NCBI RefSeq assembly: GCF_028369295.1
Contig: NZ_JAQMYP010000064.1
Coordinates: 1 to 54,077, forward strand
Reading direction: 5' to 3'
Length of the DNA stretch: 54,077 nucleotides
Source: Streptomyces sp. HD
GTDB lineage: Bacteria; Actinomycetota; Actinomycetes; Streptomycetales; Streptomycetaceae
Shown piece after piece: positions 19,575 to 27,786 of the stretch (position 1 is its first letter; each line of letters opens with the position of its first letter). Below the pieces are notes generated by a model. The model was not told where the DNA came from, searched no databases, and saw nothing but the letters and a program-made list of their open reading frames with translations. The position numbers were made by a program, and so were the translations under genes.

Positions 19575-20260
19575 CACCCCCTCCGGGTTCCCTGCTCGCG
19601 GCCGAACAGCTGCGCAAGGTCTACGGTCCGACCATCGCCCTCGACGGCGCCGAGTTCTCCATCCACCCCGGCGAGGTCGTCGCCGTAATGGGTCCGTCCG
19701 GCTCCGGCAAGTCGACGCTGCTGCACTGCCTCGCCGGCATCGTGCCGCCCGACTCCGGGTCCATCACGTACAACGGGCATGAGCTTGCCACCATGGGCGA
19801 CGCCCAGCGCAGTGCCCTCAGACGCTCCGAGTTCGGGTTCGTCTTCCAGTTCGGCCAGCTCGTACCGGAGCTCACCTGCGTCGAGAACGTCGCTCTTCCG
19901 CTGCGGCTCAACGGGACCTCCCGCAAGGACGCCGAGAAGGCCGCCCTGACCTGGATGGAGCGGCTGGAGGTCGACGACCTCCGGAAGAAGCGGCCCGGCG
20001 AGGTCTCCGGCGGTCAGGGTCAGCGCGTCGCCGTCGCCCGCGCGCTGGTCACCAACCCGCGCGTGCTGTTCGCCGACGAGCCGACCGGCGCGCTCGACTC
20101 CCTCAACGGCGAGCGCGTGATGGAGCTGCTGACGGACGCCGCGCGCTCCACCAACGCCGCCGTCGTCCTCGTCACGCACGAGGCCCGGGTGGCCGCCTAC
20201 TCCGACCGCGAGATCGTCGTACGCGACGGCAAGTCCCGGGACATGGAGCGGGCCGTATGA
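19571..20260 (+). CDS. ABC transporter ATP-binding protein
   Basis: A 229-residue ATPase of the MacB/LolD-type family that pairs with FtsX-like permeases. It shows Walker A GPSGSGKST (about residues 40-48), the Q-loop region FVFQFGQLVPELT, signature VSGGQGQRVAVARAL, Walker B VLFADEPTGALD and H-loop VTHEARVAAY. The start is GTG 19571, overlapping the padR stop (GTGA). The gene ends in an ATGA overlap with the permease gene. The substrate is unknown; antimicrobial or lipid extrusion is typical of such systems. Confidence 0.93.
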   Translation: MTPPPGSLLAAEQLRKVYGPTIALDGAEFSIHPGEVVAVMGPSGSGKSTLLHCLAGIVPPDSGSITYNGHELATMGDAQRSALRRSEFGFVFQFGQLVPELTCVENVALPLRLNGTSRKDAEKAALTWMERLEVDDLRKKRPGEVSGGQGQRVAVARALVTNPRVLFADEPTGALDSLNGERVMELLTDAARSTNAAVVLVTHEARVAAYSDREIVVRDGKSRDMERAV

Positions 20261-22593
20261 GCGTGGGGCAGTGGGCCAAGGACCTGGGCATGGGGGTCCG
20301 GTTCGCCTTCGCCGGCGGACGTGAGGGATGGGTCCGGGCGCTGCTGACGGCCGTCGGAGTCGGACTCGGCGTGGCGCTGCTGCTGCTGACGACCGCGTTC
20401 CCGAGCATGCAGTCCGTCCGGCACGACCGGGAGGAGGCCCGCACCGACATCACCTACAGCGGCAAGGTCATCAAGCAGTCGGACGCCACCCTGCTCGTGG
20501 CCAACGTCGACACCGAGTTCCGCGACAAGGACATCCGGGGCCGGGCGTTGGAGCCCGAGGGCCCCCGGGCGCCGCTGCCGCCGGGGCTTGAGAAGTTCCC
20601 GGCGGAGGGCGAGATGGTCGCCTCCCCCGCGCTGAAGCGGCTGCTGGAGTCGGACGGCGCGAAGCTGCTGCGGGAGCGGCTGCCCGAGCGGATCGTCGGG
20701 ACCATCGGCGAGAGCGGGCTGATCGGCTCGCAGGAACTCGCCTTCTTCCGGGGCGGCGACGGCCTCGCGCCGCACATCGACGGCGGCCGGGTGGCCCGCA
20801 TCGACAGGTTCGGGGACCCGAATCCGAGCGAGCAGCAGACCGACCCCGTGCTGCTCCTGCTGGTCCTCGTCGTCTTCGTGGTGCTGCTGATGCCGGTCGC
20901 CGTCTTCATCGCCGCGGCCGTGCGGTTCGGCGGCGAGCGGCGCGACCGACGGCTCGCGGCACTGCGGCTGGTCGGCTCCGACGGCTGGATGACCCGGCGG
21001 ATCGCGGCCGGCGAGGCCCTGGCCGGCGCGGTGCTCGGGCTGGGATTCGGCACCGGCTTCTTCCTGATCGGCCGTCAGATCGCGGGCACGGTCGAGGTGT
21101 TCGACATCAGCGTGTTCCCCAGCTACCTCAACCCCTCCCCCGTGCTGGCCCTGCTGGTCGGCCTCGCGGTCCCGGCGGCGGCCGTGCTGGTCACGCTGTT
21201 CGCGATGCGCGGCGTGGTGATCGAGCCGCTCGGCGTGGTGCGTACGGCGAAGCCCTCGCGGCGCAGGCTGTGGTGGCGGCTGCTGCTGCCGCTCGGCGGC
21301 CTGGCGATGCTCTGGCCGATGATCGGCCAGGGCCGTGACAACGGCTCCTTCAACGAGTACCTGGTCATCGGCGGTGTGCTCCTGCTGCTGATCGGTGTGA
21401 CCACCCTGCTGCCCTGGGTCGTCGAGGCGGTCGTCGCCCGGCTCGGCTCGGGTGGTGTCGCCTGGCAACTCGCCGTTCGCAGGCTCCAGTTGAGCAGCGG
21501 CACGGCGGCCCGCATGGTCAACGGCGTCGCGGTGGCGGTCGCCGGGGCGATCGCGCTGCAGATGCTGTTCGCCGGGGTGGAGAGCCAGTACACCGAGGAC
21601 AGCAAGTACGACACCGAGCGGGCACAGATGCAGGTGGCGATACCCAGCGATGTGGAGCTCGACCAGGCGGTGGCCAAGTTCCGGGAGACCAAGGGCGTGC
21701 AGAAGGTCTACGCGTACGGCGAGGGGTACCTGGGTGATCGGCCCATGGATCCCGAGCTGAGCACCGAGATGACCGTCGGTGACTGCGACTCGCTGCGCGA
21801 GGCCGCCCGGCTGCCCTCGTGCCGGGACGGCGACATCTTCTACGTGACGAAGCCCGGAGACGACGAGTACACCCAGAAGCTGGCGAAGCAGCCCGGCCGG
21901 GCCCTGTACTTCGACCCGTCGTACGACGGCGAGGTGAAGCGGCAGAAGATCACCTGGACCGTGCCGCGCGGCATGAAGGAGGCCAGGTCGCGCGAGGACA
22001 TGAGCGGGCGGGAGCGGAGCGGCTTCCTGGTCACCCCGAAGGCGCTGGCCGTGGCGGATGCGTCGGCGCTGACCGGGCAGGCGTATCTCAAGCTCGACGC
22101 CTCCGTGCCGGACGTGCAGGACCGGATTCGGAACACGGCGGCGGCCGTGGACCCGCTGTCGTACCCCATGACCTGGTACTCCACCGAGACGTCCAACCGC
22201 TACGACACCATCCGCACCGGCCTGTTCGTCGGCGCCGTCTGTGTCATGGCGCTGATCGGCGCGAGCCTGCTGGTCTCCCAGCTGGAGCAGCTGCGCGACC
22301 GCAAGAAGCTGCTGTCGTCGCTGGTCGCCTTCGGCACCCGGCGCCGCACGCTGAGCCTGTCGGTGCTGTGGCAGACGGCGATCCCGATCGCCCTGGGCCT
22401 GCTGCTGGCCTCGGCGGTGGGCATGACGCTGGGCGCGGTCCTGCTGAAGATGACGAGCACGCCGATCCTCGTGGACTGGACGAGCGTGCTGTCGATGACC
22501 GGCGTCGCCGCCGGCATCGTCCTCACGGTGACGCTGCTCAGCCTGCCGCCGCTGCTGCGGCTGATGCGGCCCGACGGGCTGCGGACGGAGTAG
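20257..22593 (+). CDS. FtsX-like ABC transporter permease
   Basis: A 778-residue membrane protein with the duplicated FtsX/MacB-type organisation. A first helix near residue 30 (LLTAVGVGLGVALLLLTTAF) is followed by an extracytoplasmic segment to about 190. A helix bundle follows (LLLLVLVVFVVLLMPVAVFIA and more, residues 195-445). A second large external loop spans about 450-650, and the final helices near 655-765 include LFVGAVCVMALIGASLLVSQL. It works with the upstream ATPase (4-bp overlap) as an export or mechanotransmission complex. It ends just before a strong hairpin. Confidence 0.9.
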   Translation: MSVGQWAKDLGMGVRFAFAGGREGWVRALLTAVGVGLGVALLLLTTAFPSMQSVRHDREEARTDITYSGKVIKQSDATLLVANVDTEFRDKDIRGRALEPEGPRAPLPPGLEKFPAEGEMVASPALKRLLESDGAKLLRERLPERIVGTIGESGLIGSQELAFFRGGDGLAPHIDGGRVARIDRFGDPNPSEQQTDPVLLLLVLVVFVVLLMPVAVFIAAAVRFGGERRDRRLAALRLVGSDGWMTRRIAAGEALAGAVLGLGFGTGFFLIGRQIAGTVEVFDISVFPSYLNPSPVLALLVGLAVPAAAVLVTLFAMRGVVIEPLGVVRTAKPSRRRLWWRLLLPLGGLAMLWPMIGQGRDNGSFNEYLVIGGVLLLLIGVTTLLPWVVEAVVARLGSGGVAWQLAVRRLQLSSGTAARMVNGVAVAVAGAIALQMLFAGVESQYTEDSKYDTERAQMQVAIPSDVELDQAVAKFRETKGVQKVYAYGEGYLGDRPMDPELSTEMTVGDCDSLREAARLPSCRDGDIFYVTKPGDDEYTQKLAKQPGRALYFDPSYDGEVKRQKITWTVPRGMKEARSREDMSGRERSGFLVTPKALAVADASALTGQAYLKLDASVPDVQDRIRNTAAAVDPLSYPMTWYSTETSNRYDTIRTGLFVGAVCVMALIGASLLVSQLEQLRDRKKLLSSLVAFGTRRRTLSLSVLWQTAIPIALGLLLASAVGMTLGAVLLKMTSTPILVDWTSVLSMTGVAAGIVLTVTLLSLPPLLRLMRPDGLRTE

Positions 22594-22623
22594 TACAGAG
22601 CGGTACGGCAGGCGCAGTGATGC

Positions 22624-22666
22624 GGCGGTGGGGTTCCGACGGGGGAGGTCGGGGAACCCCACCGCC
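22624..22666. terminator. Bidirectional terminator after the ABC operon
   Basis: A perfect 14-bp stem GGCGGTGGGGTTCC / GGAACCCCACCGCC with a 15-nt loop, placed between the convergent permease and roadblock-operon stops. Confidence 0.8.
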
Positions 22667-22673
22667 GTCGCGC

Positions 22674-23102
22674 TCAGAGGTTGTACTCCCTGATCACCCG
22701 CCGGACCTGGGCGAACAGCATGCCGACGTTGACCGACTTGCGGCAGACCACGACGGCCACGATGTCCTGCTGCTCGCTCAGTCGCACGAACAGGTGCGTG
22801 AGGTTCTCGCTGTTGACCAGGATCTCCTGGAAGAAGTGGGCGTCACTGGTGATCCCGCGGCGCTCCTTGAAGACGTCCTCGATCATCACGACCGTACGTC
22901 CCTGGAACAGGTCGAGCGTCGCACCCGCCAGCAGGTCCAGGACCTCCGGCGGATGGTTCTCCACGGTCTCGTACGACAGCAGCATTCCGGTGGCCATGTC
23001 GACCACACCGGAGGCCACGCAGTCGGGGGCGTCGGTACGAAGGTGCTTGACCAGGCCCATCACCTGGTCCGAGAAACCTGAGGTCATACGCTTCGTCGCC
23101 AT
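22674..23102 (-). CDS. Roadblock/LC7-like protein (third gene of operon)
   Basis: A 142-residue protein with the size and alternating alpha/beta pattern of the roadblock/LC7 fold: DCVASGVVDMATGMLLSYE, a helix to about residue 65, then RTVVMIEDVFKER and HLFVRLSEQQDIVAVVVCRKSVNVGML. Homology is weaker than for its neighbour, so this is a fold-level call. Such proteins regulate small GTPases or scaffold signalling complexes. ATG at 23102 lies four bases after the preceding stop, and its ribosome site (GAAGGAG) is inside the end of the upstream gene, indicating coupled expression. Confidence 0.65.
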   Translation of the reverse strand: MATKRMTSGFSDQVMGLVKHLRTDAPDCVASGVVDMATGMLLSYETVENHPPEVLDLLAGATLDLFQGRTVVMIEDVFKERRGITSDAHFFQEILVNSENLTHLFVRLSEQQDIVAVVVCRKSVNVGMLFAQVRRVIREYNL

Positions 23103-23106
23103 CCCT

Positions 23107-23493
23107 TCAAACTCCTTCTGATGCTTTGTCGGTGAGGATCAGGTCGATGCGCCGCAGGGCCGACTGGGTCGCCCGGTGCAGGTGGTCCACGTCCATGCCC
23201 TCGTCGCCGAGCACGACCATGAGGGCGGTGTCGCCGACGGCGTAGAAGGCGGCACATCCGTGGCTGCCGTACGTCACCGTGCGCCGCAGGGTGCCGCGGG
23301 AGGTGGCCTCGGCGGTGCGCCGCGCGAGACCGAGGCCGGCCGCGGCGAGGGCGGCGAGGCCCTCCGGGTCGATCGAGTCGGCGGTGTCCGCGGCGATGAG
23401 CAGCCCGTCGGCGGCGGCGACCGCGGTGTCGGTGATGCCGGTGACCTGTTCGCGCAGACCGCGCATTTCCAGGGTCAGGGCTTTGTGATCCAT
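23107..23493 (-). CDS. Roadblock/LC7 domain protein (second gene of operon)
   Basis: A 128-residue MglB/CvnB-like protein. TDTAVAAADGLLIAADT (strand-turn), the helical PEGLAALAAAGLGLARRTAEA, and the strands HGCAAFYAVGDTALMVVLGDEG are typical roadblock elements. In conservons the partner is a Ras-like GTPase with an ATPase sensor, but none of these is encoded here. The start is ATG 23493 (MDHKAL), chosen for AGGAGA upstream; a longer frame begins at 23529. It is followed closely by the second roadblock-like gene. Confidence 0.82.
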   Translation of the reverse strand: MDHKALTLEMRGLREQVTGITDTAVAAADGLLIAADTADSIDPEGLAALAAAGLGLARRTAEATSRGTLRRTVTYGSHGCAAFYAVGDTALMVVLGDEGMDVDHLHRATQSALRRIDLILTDKASEGV

Positions 23494-23572
23494 GTACTCG
23501 GCTCTCCTGTTTCCTTTATTTCTCTTCACATCTGATCGGCCGGCTCAATGTGGCCGGCACAATGCGGCCGGC

Positions 23573-24418
23573 TCATTTGGGAATTCCGTTCCAGAGACGG
23601 AAGAAGCTGCCGGGTTTGCGTCGGGGCAGTGCGCTCTGCGGGGCGGGCGGGTGCGGTGGCCGGTCCGGGATTTCGGCGGGAGCGGCTCTCCGGGGCCGCA
23701 GTGCCCGGCCGTCCGGGAGGGGGCGGACCGGGATCGGCGTGGGCGACTCGACGCAGACCAGGAGTCCGTCGCCGAGCATCCGGGCGATCTCGACCGTCAC
23801 GGTGTAGACACCGCGCCCGACCCGGAAGGCGAGGTCCCGGGCCGTACGCCGGCCGTCGGCGTGGGCGAGCAGTTCGCGCCGCAGGACGGTGAGTTCGGCG
23901 TCCGGTTCGGCGGGGGTCGGTGCGGGCACGGGCCGTTCCCGGTCGGGGTGCACGGGGTGGGGCAGCGCACCGAGGGCGGCGAGCCTGCGGGCCGAGCCCT
24001 GCATCAGGCTGAGCGGCGGTTCCCCCACGGGGACGTGCGCGAACGGCTGGGCGGTGGGGACGCGTTCACAGTCGTCCACCCGTCCGGCGGCGATCGCGAA
24101 CGCGGCGTCGTGCAGCGCCATCGCGCAGACGACCCGGAGCTGGGCGGCCCCCGCGTACCCGCGCGCGATGAGCGCCGTCGCCGGCCAGCGCGCGCCCCCG
24201 GACTCCCGTACCAGCTCGGCCCACTGCTCGCCGCTGACCCGCCCGGAGCGCAGCAGCAGTGCCTCGGGGCCCGGAGCCCCGGGGGACTCGGCCGCGACCA
24301 CCCGTCCCTGGCCGAGGTGGAAGGTGCCGCCCGGTGTCCCGCTGACCCTCAGCTCCCCGGTGAAGCCGTCACGCCCGCATGCGGACAGGGCCCGTGTCAG
24401 GTGTTCGTAGCCCGACAT
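23573..24418 (-). CDS. DUF4388/PATAN-like regulator with C-terminal helical domain
   Basis: About 281 residues starting MSGYEHLTRAL (a frame with eight more residues begins at 24442). The N-terminal part, FTGELRVSGTPGGTFHLGQGRVVAAES ... ALLLRSGRVSGEQW, resembles DUF4388/PATAN domains, often found with two-component or roadblock proteins. After a variable Pro-rich linker, residues around 180-230 (LRRELLAHADGRRTARDLAFRVGRGVYTVTVEIARMLGDGLL) look like a winged-helix/DprA-like module. The tail is Pro/Arg-rich. It is the first gene of the three-gene operon and probably a scaffold or regulator; this assignment is tentative. Confidence 0.6.
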   Translation of the reverse strand: MSGYEHLTRALSACGRDGFTGELRVSGTPGGTFHLGQGRVVAAESPGAPGPEALLLRSGRVSGEQWAELVRESGGARWPATALIARGYAGAAQLRVVCAMALHDAAFAIAAGRVDDCERVPTAQPFAHVPVGEPPLSLMQGSARRLAALGALPHPVHPDRERPVPAPTPAEPDAELTVLRRELLAHADGRRTARDLAFRVGRGVYTVTVEIARMLGDGLLVCVESPTPIPVRPLPDGRALRPRRAAPAEIPDRPPHPPAPQSALPRRKPGSFFRLWNGIPK

Positions 24419-24572
24419 CACACCCCTCGCCGTTTCGCACACACGCCTGACGCATAGCGCTGTGGGGGGAATGTGTATCAGCCGTGGCGCATATTCCGGA
24501 GGGGGATGTCCCAGCTGTCGCTAGTTGACGGAAGTTGAGTTTCCGGGCGGCGCAAAGAACTGTGTTCGGCGC

Positions 24573-25520
24573 TCATTTGACCGATTGGCACACGGTTACG
24601 GGCAACGGACGCAGGGCCTCGCGCAGGGCTTCCGCCAGTTCCTCGTACTCTCCACCGCGTGCCGCGCCCGTGCGCATGGCGAGGGCGATGCGGCGGGTGG
24701 GCGCCGGGTCGGCGAAGTAGCCGGTCAGCAGCTGGTTGCTGCGGGTCGCCTCGACCTTCACGGCGGTGCGCGGCAGCAGGGTGACGCCGAGGCCCCCGGC
24801 GACGAGCTGCACCAGGGTGGACAGCCCGGCGGCCGTGGTGGTGACCGGGGCGTCCGCCCGGCCGGCCTCCCGGCAGATGTCGAGGGCCTGGTCGCGCAGG
24901 CAGTGCCCCTCGTCGAGAAGCAGCAGGTTGAGCTCCTTGAGGACCTCGCGCGGGATGCCCTCCCGGCCGCCGAGCCAGTGGTCCAGCGGGGTCACGAGCA
25001 CGAAGTCCTCGTCGAAGAGCGGCAGTTCGGCGACGCCGGGCACGCCCAGCGGCACGGCGAGCAGCAGCAGGTCCAGGCGGCCGGAGGTGAGCCCCTCCAC
25101 GAGGCTGGCGGTCTGCTCCTCGTGGACCTGGAGGTCGAGGTGCGGATACCGGCCGTGGACCAGCCGCAGCACCGTCGGCAGCAGATACGGCGCCACCGTC
25201 GGGATGACCCCGAGCCGCAGCGCCCCGGTGAACGGCGCCCGGACCGCCTCCGCCTCCTCCATCAGTGCCCCGACCTCCACGAGCACCGCCTTCGCCCGTA
25301 CGGCCAGCCGCTCACCGGCCGGCGAGAGCAGCACCTTGCGGGTCGTACGCTCCAGCAGCGTGACCCCGAGGGTCTCCTCCAGCGCGGACACGGCGCCCGA
25401 GAGCGCGGGCTGGCTCATACCGATCGCCGCGGCGGCGTCCCGGAAGTGGAGGTGCTCGGCGACGGCCGCGAAGGCCCGCAGCTGGGCGAGGCTGGGCCGG
25501 CGCTTCTTGCCCGCGTTCAT
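24573..25520 (-). CDS. oxyR: Hydrogen-peroxide-sensing LysR-type regulator OxyR
   Basis: A 315-residue LysR-family protein. The N-terminal HTH (about 10-68) reads LAQLRAFAAVAEHLHFRDAA ... SQPALSGAVSALEETLGVTLLERT. The regulatory domain contains DEGHCLRDQALDIC, whose two cysteines correspond to the peroxide-reactive pair of E. coli OxyR (GHCLRDQ...C). Peroxide forms a disulfide that remodels DNA binding. ATG at 25520 begins MNAGKKRRPSL. It is divergent from ahpCD, with a four-box OxyR operator in the spacer, so it should activate ahpCD and control itself. Confidence 0.94.
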   Translation of the reverse strand: MNAGKKRRPSLAQLRAFAAVAEHLHFRDAAAAIGMSQPALSGAVSALEETLGVTLLERTTRKVLLSPAGERLAVRAKAVLVEVGALMEEAEAVRAPFTGALRLGVIPTVAPYLLPTVLRLVHGRYPHLDLQVHEEQTASLVEGLTSGRLDLLLLAVPLGVPGVAELPLFDEDFVLVTPLDHWLGGREGIPREVLKELNLLLLDEGHCLRDQALDICREAGRADAPVTTTAAGLSTLVQLVAGGLGVTLLPRTAVKVEATRSNQLLTGYFADPAPTRRIALAMRTGAARGGEYEELAEALREALRPLPVTVCQSVK

Positions 25521-25539
25521 CTCTCACCCAAGGTCATCA

Positions 25540-25576
25540 ATAGGTACCTCCGATCAACCTGACCGAGTGTAGCTAT
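25540..25576. promoter_or_regulatory. OxyR operator between oxyR and ahpC
   Basis: The spacing ATAG-N7-CGAT-N7-ACCG-N7-CTAT matches the four-tetranucleotide OxyR tetramer site (ATAG-N7-CTAT-N7-ATAG-N7-CTAT). The two outer boxes are perfect and the two inner boxes degenerate. It starts 20 bp upstream of the oxyR ATG and lies about 98 bp before the ahpC start, a suitable position for divergent control. Confidence 0.7.
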
Positions 25577-25627
25577 TTCCCGTATCAATGCAGGCTGTGC
25601 CAGGATCGGTAAGGTCCAACCCATTGG

Positions 25628-25654
25628 GAGACACCTGTACCGATCGGGTGTCTC
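25628..25654 (+). promoter_or_regulatory. Hairpin in the ahpC 5' leader
   Basis: GAGACACC and GGTGTCTC form a perfect 8-bp stem around an 11-nt loop. It ends eight bases before the AAGGAGAG ribosome site of ahpC. It could stabilise the mRNA, modulate initiation or be a DNA operator. Confidence 0.45.
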
Positions 25655-25673
25655 TTCGCTGCAAGGAGAGCGT

Positions 25674-26228
25674 GTGCTCACTGTCGGTGACAAGTTCCCC
25701 GAGTTCGAACTGACCGCCTGCGTCTCGCTGGAGAAGGGCAAGGAGTTCGAGACGATCAACCACAAGACCTACGAGGGTCAGTGGAAGATCGTCTTCGCCT
25801 GGCCGAAGGACTTCACCTTCGTCTGCCCGACCGAGATCGCGGCCTTCGGCAAGCTGAACGAGGAGTTCGCCGACCGTGACGCGCAGGTGCTCGGCTTCTC
25901 CGGTGACTCGGAGTTCGTGCACCACGCCTGGCGCAAGGACCACGACGACCTGCGCGACCTGCCGTTCCCGATGATGGCCGACTCCAAGCACGAGCTGATG
26001 CGCGACCTCGGCATCGAGGGCGAGGACGGCTTCGCCAAGCGTGCCGTGTTCATCGTCGACCAGAACAATGAGATCCAGTTCTCCATGGTGACCGCCGGCT
26101 CCGTCGGCCGTAACCCCAAGGAGGTCCTGCGGGTCCTGGACGCCCTGCAGACGGACGAGCTGTGCCCGTGCAACTGGAGCAAGGGCGAGGACACCCTGGA
26201 CCCGGTCAAGCTGCTCGCGGGAGAGTGA
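25674..26228 (+). CDS. ahpC: Alkyl hydroperoxide reductase, peroxiredoxin subunit
   Basis: A 184-residue two-cysteine peroxiredoxin that reduces H2O2, organic peroxides and peroxynitrite in the cytoplasm. The peroxidatic Cys lies in DFTFVCPTEIAAFG (about residue 46) and the resolving Cys in ELCPCNWSKGE near the C-terminus. GDSEFVHHAWRK and the catalytic-loop Arg region are present. The start is GTG 25674 with AAGGAGAG upstream. The start of ahpD follows within about 6 bp, so AhpD probably recycles AhpC, as in actinobacteria lacking AhpF. Confidence 0.96.
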   Translation: MLTVGDKFPEFELTACVSLEKGKEFETINHKTYEGQWKIVFAWPKDFTFVCPTEIAAFGKLNEEFADRDAQVLGFSGDSEFVHHAWRKDHDDLRDLPFPMMADSKHELMRDLGIEGEDGFAKRAVFIVDQNNEIQFSMVTAGSVGRNPKEVLRVLDALQTDELCPCNWSKGEDTLDPVKLLAGE

Positions 26229-26233
26229 CCCAC

Positions 26234-26776
26234 ATGTCCCTCGACTCCCTCAAGTCCCGCATACCGGACTACGCCAAGGACCTGAAGCTCAACCTGGGCT
26301 CGGTCATCGGCAACTCGGACCTCCCGGCGCAGCAGCTGTGGGGCACGGTGCTGGCCACCGCGATCGCCGCACGCTCCCCGATCGTGCTGCGCGAGCTGGC
26401 GCCGGAGGCGAAGGCGAACCTCTCGCCCGAGGCGTACACCGCGGCGAAGTCCGCGGCCGCCGTGATGGCGATGAACAACGTCTTCTACCGGACCCGGCAT
26501 CTGCTGTCCGACCACGAGTACGGCAACCTGCGCGCCGGGCTCCGGATGAACGTCATCGGCAACCCCGGTGTCGACAAGGTCGACTTCGAGCTGTGGTCCT
26601 TCGCGGTGTCCGCCATCAACGGCTGCGGGCTGTGCCTCGACTCGCACGAGCAGGTGCTGCGCAAGGCGGGCGTGGACCGCGAGACGATCCAGGAGGCGTT
26701 CAAGATCGCGTCCGTGATCCAGGCGGTCGGCGTCACCCTCGACGCGGAGGCGGTGCTGGCCCAGCCGGCCGAGTAG
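26234..26776 (+). CDS. ahpD: Alkyl hydroperoxide reductase AhpD
   Basis: A 180-residue all-helical carboxymuconolactone-decarboxylase-like protein. It shuttles electrons from lipoamide partners to AhpC and has some peroxidase activity of its own. The catalytic CxxC is in INGCGLCLDSHEQVLRKAG (about residues 131-135), with the proton-relay Glu/His region SDHEYGNLR and the C-terminal FKIASVIQAVGVTLDAE. The start is ATG 26234 (MSLDSLKSR); a longer frame into ahpC is out of family. It is the second gene of the OxyR-controlled operon, closed by a terminator. Confidence 0.95.
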   Translation: MSLDSLKSRIPDYAKDLKLNLGSVIGNSDLPAQQLWGTVLATAIAARSPIVLRELAPEAKANLSPEAYTAAKSAAAVMAMNNVFYRTRHLLSDHEYGNLRAGLRMNVIGNPGVDKVDFELWSFAVSAINGCGLCLDSHEQVLRKAGVDRETIQEAFKIASVIQAVGVTLDAEAVLAQPAE

Positions 26777-26790
26777 CCCGCCACGACAGG

Positions 26791-26832
26791 ACAACGGCCC
26801 CTGCCCACCCACCGGTGGACAGGGGCCGTTGT
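26791..26832 (+). terminator. ahpCD terminator
   Basis: A 13-bp stem ACAACGGCCCCTG / CAGGGGCCGTTGT with a 16-nt loop, 14 bp after the ahpD stop. Confidence 0.85.
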
Positions 26833-26960
26833 GCCGTTGTCCTGTTACATGACATTCACCACTCGCCCCAGCCCGGATCGGAACCAAGAGTGACCGGACG
26901 GTCGAAGATTGCCCGGTTCTTCCCGTTGTTGGAGGAAGGTCCGCCCACAAGGAGTCATGA

Positions 26961-26977
26961 CGGAACGACATGTTCCG
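26961..26977. promoter_or_regulatory. Operator-like palindrome
   Basis: CGGAAC-gacat-GTTCCG is a perfect 6-bp dyad with a 5-bp centre. It sits in the 285-bp spacer between the ahpCD terminator and the secreted-protein gene at 27118. The rest of that spacer shows no gene; it contains a GTTTGCGCGCAAA palindrome core and a C/G homopolymer stretch near 27050-27090. Confidence 0.35.
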
Positions 26978-27117
26978 TTTGCGCGCAAAAATCCTCTTGG
27001 ACAGTGGGAGAGGGGATTTGATTGGGTTCCGGTGACTACCGTTACATCCAGCCCCCCCCTGCCACTTGACCAAGGTTCCCGGGGGGGGCGGATGAATGCT
27101 TTCTCTGGGGGGATCTC

Positions 27118-27657
27118 ATGTCCGTGCGCAGCCGCTTTTCCGCGAGAACCGCGCTTGCCGCAGCCGCGGCCACCGTGGCCATACTCGGTCTGACCACTCC
27201 GCAGGTCGCCGCAGCCGACCAGCCCGTTGCCAGCGTTTCGGCCAAGGCCGACAAGAACACGAAGGCGATCGCGGCGGCCAAGCCCCGCTCCGTCGCCCGT
27301 GCCGGGAACGTCTGCGGCACCGGATACAAGCTCTACAAGGCAGAGCAACTGCCCGACTCAAGGCGCTTCGCGACTCTCTTCGTCTACGTCAAGGGAGACA
27401 ACCCCGCGAGCAACAACGCACCCACGTGCGCCATCCTCGACAACAATCTGGGCAGCGCGAAGTGGATGAAGATCACGCTCTGCTCGAACTGGAGCGAGGA
27501 CGGCTGCGCGAGTGACTCGGGCGTCTTCAGCCAGTACGCGGGGCCCGTCTACCGCGCCCGCGGCGGTTGCGGCACGGTCACCGCGTTGATGAAGAACTCC
27601 ACGAGCGACAGCGTGTACATCGTCAACCGCAAGACGGACTCGACGAACTGCAACTAG
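27118..27657 (+). CDS. Secreted cysteine-containing hypothetical protein
   Basis: A 179-residue exported protein: a Sec signal of about 33 residues (basic MSVRSRFSART, hydrophobic AAAAATVAILGLT, AxA-type site QVAAA) and a mature domain with six cysteines (VCGTG, TCAIL, LCSNW, GCASD, GCGTV, NCN). These probably form three disulfides. LYKAEQLPDSRRFATLFVYV and the C-terminal VYIVNRKTDSTNC are strand-rich. I do not recognise a named family; similar small extracellular proteins occur in Streptomyces. The ATG follows a GGGGGGA run. It is followed on the same strand by the large multidomain exoprotein. Confidence 0.75.
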   Translation: MSVRSRFSARTALAAAAATVAILGLTTPQVAAADQPVASVSAKADKNTKAIAAAKPRSVARAGNVCGTGYKLYKAEQLPDSRRFATLFVYVKGDNPASNNAPTCAILDNNLGSAKWMKITLCSNWSEDGCASDSGVFSQYAGPVYRARGGCGTVTALMKNSTSDSVYIVNRKTDSTNCN

Positions 27658-27786
27658 GCAGCGCCGAAAGAGCCGTAATCCCAGGACTCCATGTCATCTC
27701 ACGGCGTGGAGTCCTGCCAATTCCGCGTGCTCGCACACTCCGGTTCTGCGTGCCCGCACACTCAACCGAACACGGGGAAGACTTCC

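Noticed and set aside
15414..22662. Other very long antisense frames opposite the PBP and permease genes
   Set aside because: Same high-GC shadow effect; the opposite frames carry clear catalytic or transmembrane motifs.
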